From: Cruorifilaria tuberocauda
Lineage: Eukaryota; Nematoda; Chromadorea; Rhabditida; Onchocercidae
DNA: 64,000 nucleotides
NCBI GenBank assembly: GCA_013365365.1
Contig: JABVXU010000029.1
Location: 62,001-126,000, forward strand
Direction: 5' to 3'
A model generated the notes under the pieces. That model was not told the origin of the DNA and ran no database searches. It saw only the letters and a list, made by a program, of their open reading frames with translations. Made by a program: the position numbers and the translations under genes. Positions 21,853 to 35,100 of this stretch are shown piece after piece (position 1 is the first letter of the stretch; every line of letters begins with the position of its first letter).

Positions 21853-23189
21853 ATGGACGTATACGGTGCATTAAATCCGGCTGAGCCGGACATTTTTGAC
21901 GTGTGTAATTATTTGGAGCGGGAGCCTGTAATGCTTCGCGCATTACAGGAGTACATGAAGGAAATAACAGCAGTAAGTATTTTACCTTCCCTTTTTTATT
22001 TAGTTTTTTTCGTGCATGTGAGAAATGAGGCTGTAGAAAGTGCGTCAAGTTTGAGGTAAGACTTATGCTTTTCAGTACGGGCTTGCGCTCGAAGCCCGCT
22101 TGGAGGAGGCGGAAGGCAGGTTGGCGGAACTGGAAGGGCGGAATGCCCAAGAAGAGATGGGAGAAAGCCCAATGTCTCAGGTATCGGGATTTGACGAGAG
22201 TGAGGCAGAGTGGGCTTCTCTGCCCGAATTTGATGGTGAGGATTGGCCATCCGGGGCAGAGTGGGCTCCTTTACCTGACGATGAAAGCGACGAACCTGAG
22301 ACATCGGGGGCGCCAGTGGAGGCCGGTCATCAAAAACCGGAAGAATCGCTTCGTGAGCTCGTCCTGTAAGTTTAACTTTTATAAAATATATTTAGCGAAG
22401 TAATGATCAGAGTAGATATTAATTTATTTGTTGCATGAAGTGGTTATTATTAGTAAATCCTTTTCAGAAGATCACGGACGATCACGGTGCCGGTTCTTGC
22501 GACGCCGGTAGTGTCGGCTGCGGTGGCACCGGAAGACTTCCAGCCAGCTGATTTGGGAGATCTTCCGGAGCAATTCCGGAAAGAATTGCAAGTACCGCGA
22601 GCAAAACCATACATAGTGGTTCGAGGCGAAAGAAGTAACGACATCGGTAATTTTTATTTTAATTATCTGAAGAATGAATCATACTTTGATCTATACGACA
22701 AATCACATTTATGAATAAAATTAAAAAATTCCTTCTTTCAAAATAGTCATAAAAAATTTTCTAATAACTTCCGTTTTCAGTTTGTGGATTTTGCGACAGG
22801 CAGTTCGCAACGCTGAAAGGGTGGCGCGTCCACGCCTCGAGGATGCACAAGGAGGAAGGTAAGTACTTTACTTTAACATGGAATTCTTACGTCTGATCCG
22901 ATCTAAGAATTATCATTTCATTAATTAAATATATATTACAGGTTTCTGTGTCCATTGTGGACACATCCTTCTCCTGCCACCGCACTACACGGCGGCGCAG
23001 AAGACGGCAGCATTGGAGCTGCATGACCTCGAATGGTGCCCGAGGTCAAGTGCAGCAGTGATCAATGAACGACAGGTGAAGCGGCGACGTTTTAATCTTG
23101 TGGAGAGAGGAGAGGAATTACATCGCCTCTTCATTCCAGGTGAGAAATCAACAAAGTTGCCCGGTGACAATTCTACAAAAACTATTTAA
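21853..23189 (+). CDS. GC-rich C2H2 zinc-finger protein of unknown function
   Basis: Exons 21853-21972, 22076-22365, 22468-22646, 22781-22858 and 22942-23189 join in phase to 304 aa, with consensus GTAAGT/TTTCAG borders. The N-terminal half is acidic with a helical Ala/Glu/Arg-rich stretch (GLALEARLEEAEGRLAELEG) and D/E-rich repeats containing WA(S/P)LP. Exon 4 encodes one C2H2 finger, CGFC then HASRMH (C-x2-C-x12-H-x5-H). Exon 5 adds a second possible Cys/His knuckle, CVHCGH, followed by HDLEWCP. Exons are much richer in G+C than their introns and flanks. The last exon may instead end at a GTGAGA donor at 23139, with more exons I cannot find, so the C-terminus is uncertain. Single fingers of this type also precede reverse transcriptases of R2/R4/NeSL-like retroelements, but no reverse transcriptase follows. 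I do not recognise an orthologue. Confidence 0.6.
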
Positions 23190-26144
23190 ATGAGCTAACA
23201 GTAAGCTTATTTTCTAATTATCGATCAAACGATTTGGCCCAAAAAAGAGAAATAAATTTAATTTTAAGCTGCCAATTAACAAGTCAACTGCACTATACGT
23301 AAGTTAATATTTACTTTACTTTTTTATGTCAAATGAAGATATCAATTAATTCACTCAATATATCTCAGGTACTTTATTACACCTTTTCTTATTTCAAAGG
23401 TTTAAATTCGCGAAAGAGAAAATAGCAATATTAGATTTATTTAGACAGGTAGAAATTTGAAATATGGATCGAATTAAAAGAAGAAAGATTAAATAGATCG
23501 AAAAAATGGATCAAATGAAGTAATTAATTAAATAGTTATTCAATTAAATACAAGAACTTACCTTGCGTAATGCATTAATGCTAATTTATGCCATTGTTTT
23601 GTTTCATTATTGTAATTACTTATTGCATTGAAATATTGTGATCCTTCAAAATCATCGATAATGTAAAATTTCAAAAGTTGACATTTGAACACTTATATTA
23701 TTTAAATTAGTTAGGATAAATTTTGTTAACTGAAATAATAAAACAATGAAATTTTGTTTTTTATAAATTTAAATTAATTTTTTGTACATTATTTTCATTT
23801 GTTGAATTGAATAAAAAGAAAATTCTTAATTACTTCGAAAGTTTCATACATTTCCGTATTAAAATTTCGTCTTTTTCAGTTCGATCCGTGTAAATTTGCC
23901 TTTACTTTTTTTTTCAATCTTTTTTCATTATGACTTTAGAGAAAGATCAATCAATACTGTTCAACAAATATTTCCAATCAAGTCATTGGAGCTTTCACTG
24001 CAATTTGCTCAAATTTTCATTAATGTTTTGAAAAATAATATTTAGAAAAAATTAATTTAATTTAATTTTATTGAAAAAAATTTATTGCACCAATTTTTCT
24101 CCAGTCTTTGTTTGATTTTACTAATGATAATGATAGTGATGATATCAAATATCGGACTTGAATTATCCGAAATTTGGGCATTAAACATTAGAATTATATT
24201 TTACTAATTATTAACTTTTTGTTCGCCATTTTTTCTTGGTTTAACGGTAATAAACAGTTTTAAATTGCATATTTTTTAATCGAATCAATTAAAGAGTATA
24301 CAAGAAAAAGATAGACAAAAGAAAACGTTTAATTAAATTATACAATTTACTCAAATACATGATGAAACCCATATGCATGCGTGTATAAATTAAAATTAAT
24401 ATGATAATATTCAAATTTGCTACAAAATTTTACATTAAGGAATCAAAAGATTAATTGATCCATTCCGAAATTCATTTATTAATTATGTATTTTAAATATT
24501 TTAAAATTCTTTAAACTTACATTGAATAGAAATAATTTTCGATTTGATGCTACAATATACTGGAACAATAATATCTCATAACACAAATGCTACTGAAATT
24601 TGGTAGTGAAATGTAATTCTAGGATGGATGAAATCAATCGTTCTAATAATACAAAAACATTCATATTAGATTAATTAAATAGTTTAACTTTCTCTTTCAT
24701 ATTTAATAACTACTTAAGATTAGTTTATCAATACAATGCGGAAGTGAGTAACTAATTATTTTTGCTGAATTAGAATTATGAAGTTTGTTTTTGAGTGAAA
24801 AAAGTTTGCATATTCTTTTAAAGATTCAAATTATACTATTAAAGTTTTAATCTTGAAAATATAAAATCTTCTTATGTTTCTTTTTTAAAAAATAATATCA
24901 AAATTTCCAAAAAAAGACAAAAAGTATTGATTAAGAAATGATAGCTGAATTTGCTGATTAAAATGATAATTGTAATTGAATCATTTTGAAGTGTTGAAAT
25001 TTATAAAATTTCTAAAAATTATAAAATAATGGAAGAAATTTTGATCTTTAATTTTCTGCATTTTTTGATCTTAAAATTTTAATTAATGAGCAGAGAAGTT
25101 TAAACAAAAGAAAAATGAAATGGTACAATAAATGAGTATCAATATAATTTGCCCGAATTTATAGTTTGTCAAAAATTGTACAAAGAATTTATAATCATGA
25201 AATAGTAATACGTCTACTGATTAAAAAAAACAAATATTTAATTAGTATTCATAAATTCTAACTAATTTCATTTCCGTAACTTATTTATTCCATTTCAGTA
25301 AAGTAGTCGAGGAAAATAACTGTAATAGTTTACTAAATGTTACTTTATTGAGAATTATTATCATAAAGGATTTGTGACTAGTTGTAATCATTACAGAATA
25401 CCTCTCTTACAAGAATATAATTAATTTAAGTAAACAGCGGATCAGTTATGGTAATAGAATAAAATAGTCAAATGCTTTTAAACTTCATAAATACAAAATA
25501 TCGTCCATTCAAAGTTTTTGAAAATAAAATTAATTAATTAACTTAAGCATTAAAAAATTTTTTTAAAGCAAATTTCTGAAGCTATCATGAGAGAAATTTG
25601 CATGATTTATTTCTTGTATTTTCAGTACAATCTTTAAAAGCTAATAAATACGCATATTAATAAAACCTAATTGTTCTAAGAAGAGTTCCAATACTTTTGT
25701 TAAAAGGTAAATTCACTTATGCACGTTAAATTGCCCGTACAAGATTATTAATACAAGCAAAAGTGGCACATTTTTAAAACTACAAATTCACGTTTACCTC
25801 GTGCTATTACCACGCAAAATCAACCAATTGAATAGCACGGCAAAATTAAACAAACAAACGAATGAAAAGATGAAAGAGAAAGTGAGGAAGGAAGGAAAGA
25901 AAAGATAAAAGCTGGAAAGGTGAAGAATCTTTTAAATAACTATTTTACACCGTATGAAATTAATTAATTTAAAGAAAAAAGAGAAAAAACAGATGACAAT
26001 GTGATCAATTGAATTAATTTCATCAAGTAATCATTGATAAAATGTTAAAGTTTTATTTTACAGTAATTTTCATTTGCTTACTATCTCTGCTTCATTACTT
26101 TCTGTTTTTGTTTTTGCTGATTCAGTAAGTTAGATCGATCCAAA
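23190..26144. other. AT-rich intergenic region between zinc-finger gene and peroxidase
   Basis: Very AT-rich, low-complexity sequence with no exon-like segment on either strand. A TTTATT at 26052-26057 (AATAAA on the minus strand), about 90 nt past the peroxidase stop, is a plausible polyadenylation signal for that gene. No remnant of a reverse transcriptase or other continuation of the zinc-finger gene was found. Confidence 0.5.
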
Positions 26145-29100
26145 CTATTCTCGCCACTTAGTTAGATCGATCTGTGGAATTGATGAGCACTGTGTGAGAT
26201 GTCTCGTTGGCAACAGGAATGCATCTTGTGATATGCTATCAAACTGATCACCATTGTTGCAAATGATGCTAGCCATTGTAACCTTTCGAAGTTCTGCCAA
26301 TTGCGCTCTGGTGAAAACACCGGGACGTTCGTAATAAAATCTGGAATCAAATAAACTTTTTTCATTTAGAAGGGATAAAGAAATAAAGAAAGAATGTAAT
26401 GAGATTATATTTTTAATAAATGTTAGTAGTAATATTGGAAAAACAAAAAACTATTTTTTCAATAAAATTTACTGTATGTTGTAAAGTAAAGTAAAGTAAG
26501 AAAATGTTGTAGGAAGAAAAATATTCAATTTTTAATTGAAATTCATTTTGGATTTCAATTCTCCCTCTGCTAGATGTAATAAAACTTGGAAGGCATATTA
26601 CCTGTCACCATCACGTAACCTCTTAAACTGATCACCAATTAGACAAGCTGAGGTCGTGCCAACTAAACCACCGATCACCGGGTCTTCAACCATCGCACCG
26701 ATATATAAATCGATATCATCTATAGTACATCATTAATTTCAATCCGTGATTTCAAAAAAAGAATAAAAGAATTGGGAAATCTTAGAAAAACAGTTGATAT
26801 AATAAAACAAAATAAAATAAAATAAATAATTAAAATTCGAGAATATCGCAAGTCAGAATGATAACGAAGTGAAGAATTAAAAAAAATTTTCGAAATTTCA
26901 ATAAATGATAAAAATGAGTGAGAAGAAGTAGAAAAAAAAATTTGAAAGTGAAGAATTCGTTGTTAAAGTTTTGATTGCAAAAGTATTACTACTCAAAATG
27001 TTGTTAAAAATTTAATCACATATCCATTTTATTAACAAATAGCCACAATTAAATTAAACGATTAAATTACTAATCGAAGTTTATAATGAAATTAATTTTA
27101 CAAAGAATGAAAATTAACAAATTATTAGAAAGTGGAAAATAATTAAAATTTATAAAAGTTTTTTAATTAGTTAGCTAACAATAAATAGATTGATGAAAAA
27201 GAAAAAAAGCAACCCACCAACTGTTTTATAGATTTGTGATAAACCGTTGCGCATATTTCGATCCAAAATTTCATTTCCCAAATCTTCGAAATCATTAGCC
27301 ATCAATAATCCACAGAATTGTCGCCATTTGTTATACGACGGTAATCCGTGATCACGTCCACGTTGAATATTGACGGATCCAAGATCAGTACTTAATAATC
27401 ATTTTTATTCACTTATTATTATCACTATTAATTGTCAGCCTTTTTTCATTCTTTCTTTTCCGATAAAAAAAACTTAAAAATATTGTGTTGTTAATAGAAA
27501 TTTTTATGGAAAAAAAAAGAAACGAAATTATCAATGATAATTTTGATAATCTAAAATGGATAAAACATACAACGTTTTACCTGCCAAACATTTTCTCGGT
27601 GATTGATTTAGTCATTCGATGAGGTCGTTTTACAGCTGTCATCATGAAACCTCGTAAAATTGGATCAATTCCACCTTCGAATAAAATTTTATTCGATTTG
27701 AATACACCGTCACCAAACAGGAATCCTCCATGCGAAATATTATTTCCAGAAAAATCTAACCGTCGATAAAATTCCTGAAATAAATAGTGGCAATTTCAAT
27801 TAATATGCTACGATAGGATTCTGAAAAATCTACTTGATTACGTGTAACTGAATCTAATAAAAACATACTAAATTGAATTTGACTAAGAATCATTGTTTGC
27901 TTATGAGATAAAATGTTATGATAAGTTGATAAGCTAATTATTAAAGCAAACCTGAAGCATTCCGTGTCCAAATCGATAAGCTGCCGTGGTAAAGACGTTG
28001 GAAATGGTTGGATCAACTCGTGGATCATATCCTTCATAAGGACCGATATGTTTACTCATCGCAGTTCCTAAAATTTTAGGTAAATATTCGTTGTAAGCTA
28101 TCACTTGCACCTCAGCACCGACAATTTTTCGAGTCTCTTGGAATAATCGATCACCAGACCAATTTGGATTGATGCTTTGCAGAATTGATGCGATCCTAAA
28201 ACCAAAAAAATGAAATTTCAAATTTTATTCTTTCTCATAAGTAAATTGATAAAAGATAACATGATTACTACTTTGATTACTACTTTTTCAGGGAGTTATA
28301 AATTGAAATTTTGTTGATATGCAAGCAATTACTCGATTTTTTCAGTCATGTAAAATAAATCAAAATAAAAAGTAAGAAAACTGTATAAACCAATGTTAAA
28401 GTTAGCCATATTTTATGATAATTAATGAAGTCCTCGTGACAAGTAAAAAACAAATGAAGAATGATCTAATAATGAGCTTAATGAAAGATGAGTCAGTAAA
28501 AAGTAATAATTTACCTGTTGTGTTCTCTTGTAAATAAAATATGAACAGATGATAAGCCAATGAATAAATTAACACGAATATCACCTGCGGTAAATGTTGC
28601 CGTACACTTCTGTGGTGAACTACACTTGGATTGATCAAAAGGTAATACCTAAGAAATTATTGTTATAACTCTTCTCATCAGCATTATCGTGATATTTTAT
28701 TATAATTATCATAAATGCTTCATTCATATTTAATTAATAACTAAATATATATGTTTTATTATCGTTTTTTTTTAAAATTCACTTTAAAATAATTAATAAA
28801 ATTCCAAATAAATTTTCTAATCGCAAAAAGTTGAATGATTGAAAAATTTTTGCGTCTATTATTACAATTTTATTAAATTACTCCTCAGCTTCATTAATTA
28901 ACTATTTCATATAACTATTACTTGTTTCCTTTTTTTTCATCCAATAATTACGAGAATTTAATTAGTTGAATGATCAAAGCTAAAATTATTTATTGATTGG
29001 AACGAACCATCTGATTGTTAAATTTACTCATTCGCAGAAAACCGGTCCTTGCTTGGCGGAATTTGTGCAGATCTTTGAAAGATGATCCATACAACGGTGA

Positions 29101-32100
29101 AGCATCAATAAATGCCGTATTCTCGTTCAGTTGTTCACGTGGTACCCCACCTCGACCGGTACCACAAATCGGTGCTGATCGTGAAACTTTCAGGCAGCGT
29201 CGTTGTTTGAAGCTGTAAATATTTAGATAATAAATTTTAATCCATTGTGTCATTTTCGAAAATTTTGATAAAAGAACAATAGCATTAGTAATAATAATAA
29301 ACATAAATGATAATCGTAAATAATAGAATAATAATAACCACAAATCATAAACATTATTTTTGATACACTCATGATAGATGTTATAGTGATAAAAGTTGAT
29401 AATATTTAACTCTGATTCTATTTTGAGCTAAAATAAATTGAATTTCTGATCCTTTTCAGGTTTTTTAAGCAGCTTAAAAAATAATTTAACAGGAATAATG
29501 GAAAGAGAAGGAATGAACTTGTTAAATTATAATTGGTAAGTTTGGAGGACACGAGTTGAGCAATACAAAGCGGAAAACGTAAAATCATACGCCTGATTGT
29601 TATCGTTTATCGAAATTTGTATTGGCATACAAATGGACGGTATCGGTTGACAGGAAATGCATTTAGCCGATGGTTGTAAGGTTGTCTTGGCAATATCATG
29701 TGATATGAACTGTCCAAATTGCATCACCAACGCATTATATTTATCGTGCTCTACACTTTGCGAACTTGATAAGAGGATACGTGAAATTTCACGCGCTGAT
29801 GGACGTGTAATTCGCAATGAAGCTAAAATTTTGAACTTCATCGAAAAAAAATATTTTTAGTTTTTCGTGTAAAGATTTATCAACAATATTTCTCTTCCTT
29901 TCGCTTTACTGTCATTGTTAAAGTTATGATAAACTTGAATTATTTAAATCATGAATTAAATGTAATAAATGAAATAAAGTAAGGTTATACAAATAAAATT
30001 AATTGATTCCTCGTAAATTCAACAAACTCTTTTTTTCAATTCTATTTGATAGAGAGATAAACAACAAATTAAAGAGAGAAAAAAGTTCATGTTATCACTA
30101 AGCCATTGGAAAATATCTTTTCATCTTACTACTCTTAATTTATTATCAAGAAATTCAATTTTATCACTAAATTCATCTCATATAAATTCGATTTCGTTTT
30201 CTCTCAATTTTCAGAGAATCCAGTTGGAAAGGATGTTAAAATGATGAAATTTCACGGATTTTTTCTCGCGCATTTATCACAGAAAGACTTGAAGAAAAAG
30301 GCAATGAATGAATTAAGAAAAATTTATCTGATTTTAATATTTGAAGAAAATGAGATATAACAGATATTGATCTATAAATAGAAATGAGAAAGCTTACAAA
30401 TCGGTTCCGATATCCGATCATCGTATTCAGGTGGCAGATGTCTATAAATTGTTACTAATTACATTTGTCTGAGAAATTTTTTAATTACCTGTAAAATTTA
30501 ACTAATCCATCCATGAATGCATAACACAAGAAATAACTCAAATTTTTGTTTCAAATTTGAAAATTAACGATCGAAAGTTAGTTTGCTGATTTTAATCAAA
30601 AGAATTTAAAATGAAATGAGAGAGAGTAATTAATTATAACACTACCTGAGATATGGTCTAAAGGCAGCGCCAAGAAGCGGTTTTTCAAGATTATTGCAAA
30701 CTCCATCAAAACTCCGATACATCAGGTGGTAGCACAAAGATTGGGTGCAATCAGTCTCATCGAGCTAAAAATTGAAATGAAAACTTTCAAATTATTATAA
30801 CTGAAATTTGAAATTCTAGAATTAGACTTTTCAATTGAATTACCGTTGGTACACAGCCTGTGCCAACAGCTTTAGTGATATCGTCGATTGATAACAGCCT
30901 TCTGCTTGCAGTATCCTCAACTGCCACGACAGCATCACTGTTAATCATATTTTCGGCCAGATTTCCATCTCCTGGATCAATCGCACTGCAATCTCCACTG
31001 CTGACTGGCCTGAATGAGTGATGATCTGAAATAATATCCGAATAATTAGCATGAGATCAAGTAGTGATGATCACATTATCAAACAGCGTATGATTTATTA
31101 CAATGTTAATCATATCAATTTAGTAATAATAGTTTATAAATTATAATTAATCGTATGTAGTTGAATAATAAAAACCACATTGTCATTTATTAATTATTAG
31201 CTAGTAATTTTAACCGTCTTATTTCTTTTGCTATTAACTTAAATTTATGAAAATGCGCAATATTTACAAAATGGAACATTTAATTTGATAATTTAAAGTG
31301 CAAACTGTATTTGTTTCACAATACAAATAGGTTTTCTAAGATTCGTTTTACATTTCTTATTCCAATCCAATGAACATTACAGTTCCAAAAATAAATCATC
31401 TTTATCGAAGCTATCATTTGCGGTTATTAAAAAACTTTGTGACGTAACAGGTAGATATCCATTCTGGAGCTTTGTTCTCCTTTTTAAGCTCATCAATTCT
31501 CAATTTCAATAAGTTCACATTTCACTTTTAATTAGTAAAAACTTCACAGTAGTTAATTGCATAATATATGATATTAATATTAGGAATTATTAAAAGTTCC
31601 CTCGTTTTTAAGGCATAATAAAATTTAGTTGATTTATACTAAATGCAAAATTTCTACAAAACTTTAATAGTTCAACAATTTTGCTTGCCATATAAGGGAT
31701 AACTGCTACGATCACTAATTAATGAGTTGATAAATTGGAGAGGAACAATTTAATTTGATTGACTTAATTTGATTTAATTTAATTTAATTTAATTTGATTC
31801 ACTTTCTACTATCATTGCCTTGCCAATATTATCAAAACAAACAACTAAAGTTAATTCAGTGAAAATTTACTTCTCCTCCAGGTATTAATTATTGCTATTT
31901 ATTTAACAATTATAATTTATAATTAAATTGAAAAAAATCAAATAATTCACAAAATAACTATAAAAAAGGGAAGTAGTTATTTTTCATTCTAATTAATATC
32001 ATTCCTTTGTACGTAAATTCCTAAAATTAGCAAAAAATTTTAACTTTACTATTATTGTTAATAATAGAGCTTTTCAAATTTCAAATATTTAGACGGTTAT

Positions 32101-35100
32101 TTAAATTTAAAAAAAAATTAAAAACAAATTCGTCAATTCAAGAGAATGTTTAAAGCCTCCCTCACTTGGCATTTAGCAAATTGTTTGTGTTTGCGTCAAA
32201 ACAAAGTATCGATGACAACAACAATAGCAACAATAGCATTTTAGGCATAAACAACCAGAATCGATCAAAAAAATTTAACAGTTTATTTCTGACAGTGTAA
32301 AGAGACAATAAGGGAAAAGTAAAGGAAATTTTTCTTTATTTTCATTCATGTAAAATTTATAAATTACGAGAAAAAAACTCGTTTTAAAATATATTTATTT
32401 AAAAATTTAAGGCATGACTGATTTTAAAAAAAAGCAGAAAGGAAAAACGAGAAATTCTTTGTTTTCATTTTGTTGACATTTTTAATTAGAAAACAATAGT
32501 TGTTAATATATGATATTTTCAATTTAATAAAAATTTCAACGATTTATTCTATTAAAAATCATTTCTTCAAATATTGATTACAAAAGTTTATGGAATGAAA
32601 TTATTGAAATTTAAAATAACTTTTAAAGTAAAACAATTTAGGACTTATTATCTTTTTAATTCTTCAAAGGAAAGAATTTAGCACTCCCAATCAACATTTC
32701 ACCAATAGTGATAACAAGTATATGAAAAATTAATTAATTTCGATTGAATTCAAATTTCATAATCAGAAAACTTTATCATCACTATCATTTACCTAAAATT
32801 TTAATTTAGGAAAAATCTATGAATTGTTGAATAATGGGATCATTTATTATTTGAAGATTACTTCACAAATGATAACTTCTTAAGCTTTATCAGTTTGAAG
32901 TCTAAAGTGAACATTGTTTCAATAATTATGACTAATTTGATTTTAATGATATCATAATCAAAAATGAACAAATTTGAACAATCCCTTCATCCAGAAATTA
33001 AAACTTTTTTTTACGATTCTGAAATTACAGTTTGATGGAACATTACATCGATTTTTAAATTTACGCAATTTTTTCACTTCCTCATTCTTCACTTCATTAT
33101 TTTTCCTTCCATTAATCATTATTACTCCTTTTTCAACACATTTCGCAAGGTTAGAATTAACAGGTATTAATAACAAAAAAGGAAAAAGGTTACATCGAAG
33201 AAACTATTTAGGATTGTAATTTTTGATAACATTATTATTAAGCAATGCTAAAGAATAGCAATATTGATTGAACGAATTGCTTTCATAATCATATAAGTAT
33301 ATTCAAGTGGAATGATTTCAGCAATTAATAAATAAATCTTTTCATGTTATATGATAATAGTAAAATTTCACTAATCATTCATAATTAATTTTTTCATTAA
33401 ATTTCAAAAATTTCTTACATTTATAAGCATAAAAAAGTTCTAATTTTTAAAATATTTTAGACCTTTTTTTACCTCAGCTTTGCCAAATATTTCAGTTTTT
33501 TCTCTTGTCATCTACCCTACCCTTTTTTTTCTTGCAGCTATTATATTTCATGAAATTTAATTAATTGTTTTGACAGAAATCGTAAAATTTTAATGGACAG
33601 AAAAAAGGATAAAGTTCTTGTTGTTTCGTTTCGAATGTTTTCATTCTTGTTTCCAAACGAAACTAAAAATATTTTGATACCAAATGAGCAGATATTTTCG
33701 AATTTCTGGAAAAGAATCATGAATGGTTTGAATCTCAAATTTCTATAATATCCTGAATCCTAGTTTATAACGAAAAATATAGACTTTTTAAAATAAGAGA
33801 GATTAATTCAGATTTAAATTGTTATTATTCGATTATTTATGCACTCAAAGAAATTACATTTGAAGCTTTGAATCATTTGTCAAAATTATCTTATTAATGC
33901 ATTATTTGTTAATTCATAATAATTATCAGAAGGTAAATTAAAGTATAGCAATGCCAACTCCCATTGTTTATTGATATTATTATCAGTAAATAATAAATAA
34001 TAGTAAAAGATGAACAGTTTTTGATTCAAACAAATTTCCTGATTTTCTGTAATATATTCTCTTATCTCCGCTGATTTCTACAATCATCGATCATTTCAGA
34101 TTTCGCTGTTCATCCATCGTTAATCGTTGATTTTTCCCCTAACCATATCATTCTCTTTCTCCTTATTGATCTTTTATTTTTCATTTTATTAGTTTCCTAA
34201 ATTTTGAAAATTCAAAAATCATTATTTGTTAAATTATATAAGAAATAATCTACAAGGCGTACTTAGAAATTTTCTCCTTAACTAGTAACAAAATAATATT
34301 TAGCGAAAAATTATTTTTATGACAAGTTAAACTGATAATTGCTCATAAGTGAAGAAATTGAAAATGTGCAAATAATTAGTATGAAAGTAAAAAGTACAAA
34401 AAAACTATTCCGATGTTATTTTAATTTCAGCTGGAAATTCTTTCCCCATTTTAACTTCATTCCAGTAAGTTTTGATTTACAAAAAGTATTAAAATTGAAC
34501 TTTATAATATTAATTCTGTTCCTTTTCCTTTCATGAAAAATACTTGACAGAAATATTTCTATAAACTAGTTTAAATGTTCAAAATGTTAGAATGTCGACA
34601 TGTTTTTAAATTCAAATTCCTTTTTCCTCTTGCTTATAACCGGAAAACGAATTCCGAATTTTTTTTGCATTCCACTGATAGTATTCAAATTTCTTTCCTG
34701 TCATCTCAATAATACTATTTTCTTGGACAAAAAATGTAATGAATTTAATTTAGCTAAAATTTAGTAACTTTTCTTTTTGAGTCGCTTACTTCTTAAGAAA
34801 TAAGCAATTAAAAAAATGTGGCGATTTCGTCTTAATTTTCCACACGGGGCGCCCCATTTTGTTGAATGCTTATGGAAGTGTCAAAGTTCATCTTATCACT
34901 TTACAAAATGATTCAAATAAAAAAAGAGTGAATTCATGGAGAGGAAGGAAAAATCAAGAAATTCTTTTCTTCCTTGGCAGCTATGGAAGATTGCATGAAG
35001 AATAAATGATTGATTGCTGTCAGCCTTATGACAATAATGGATTATAAAATGATAAATTTATTTGATAACTAATAACTGGTTGGTAATCAGCAATTGTGCA

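Noticed and set aside
34842..34857. GGGGCGCCCC palindrome in AT-rich DNA, briefly considered as an LTR/primer-site relic
   Set aside because: Ten bases only, with no LTR-like repeats, TG..CA ends or coding remains around it.
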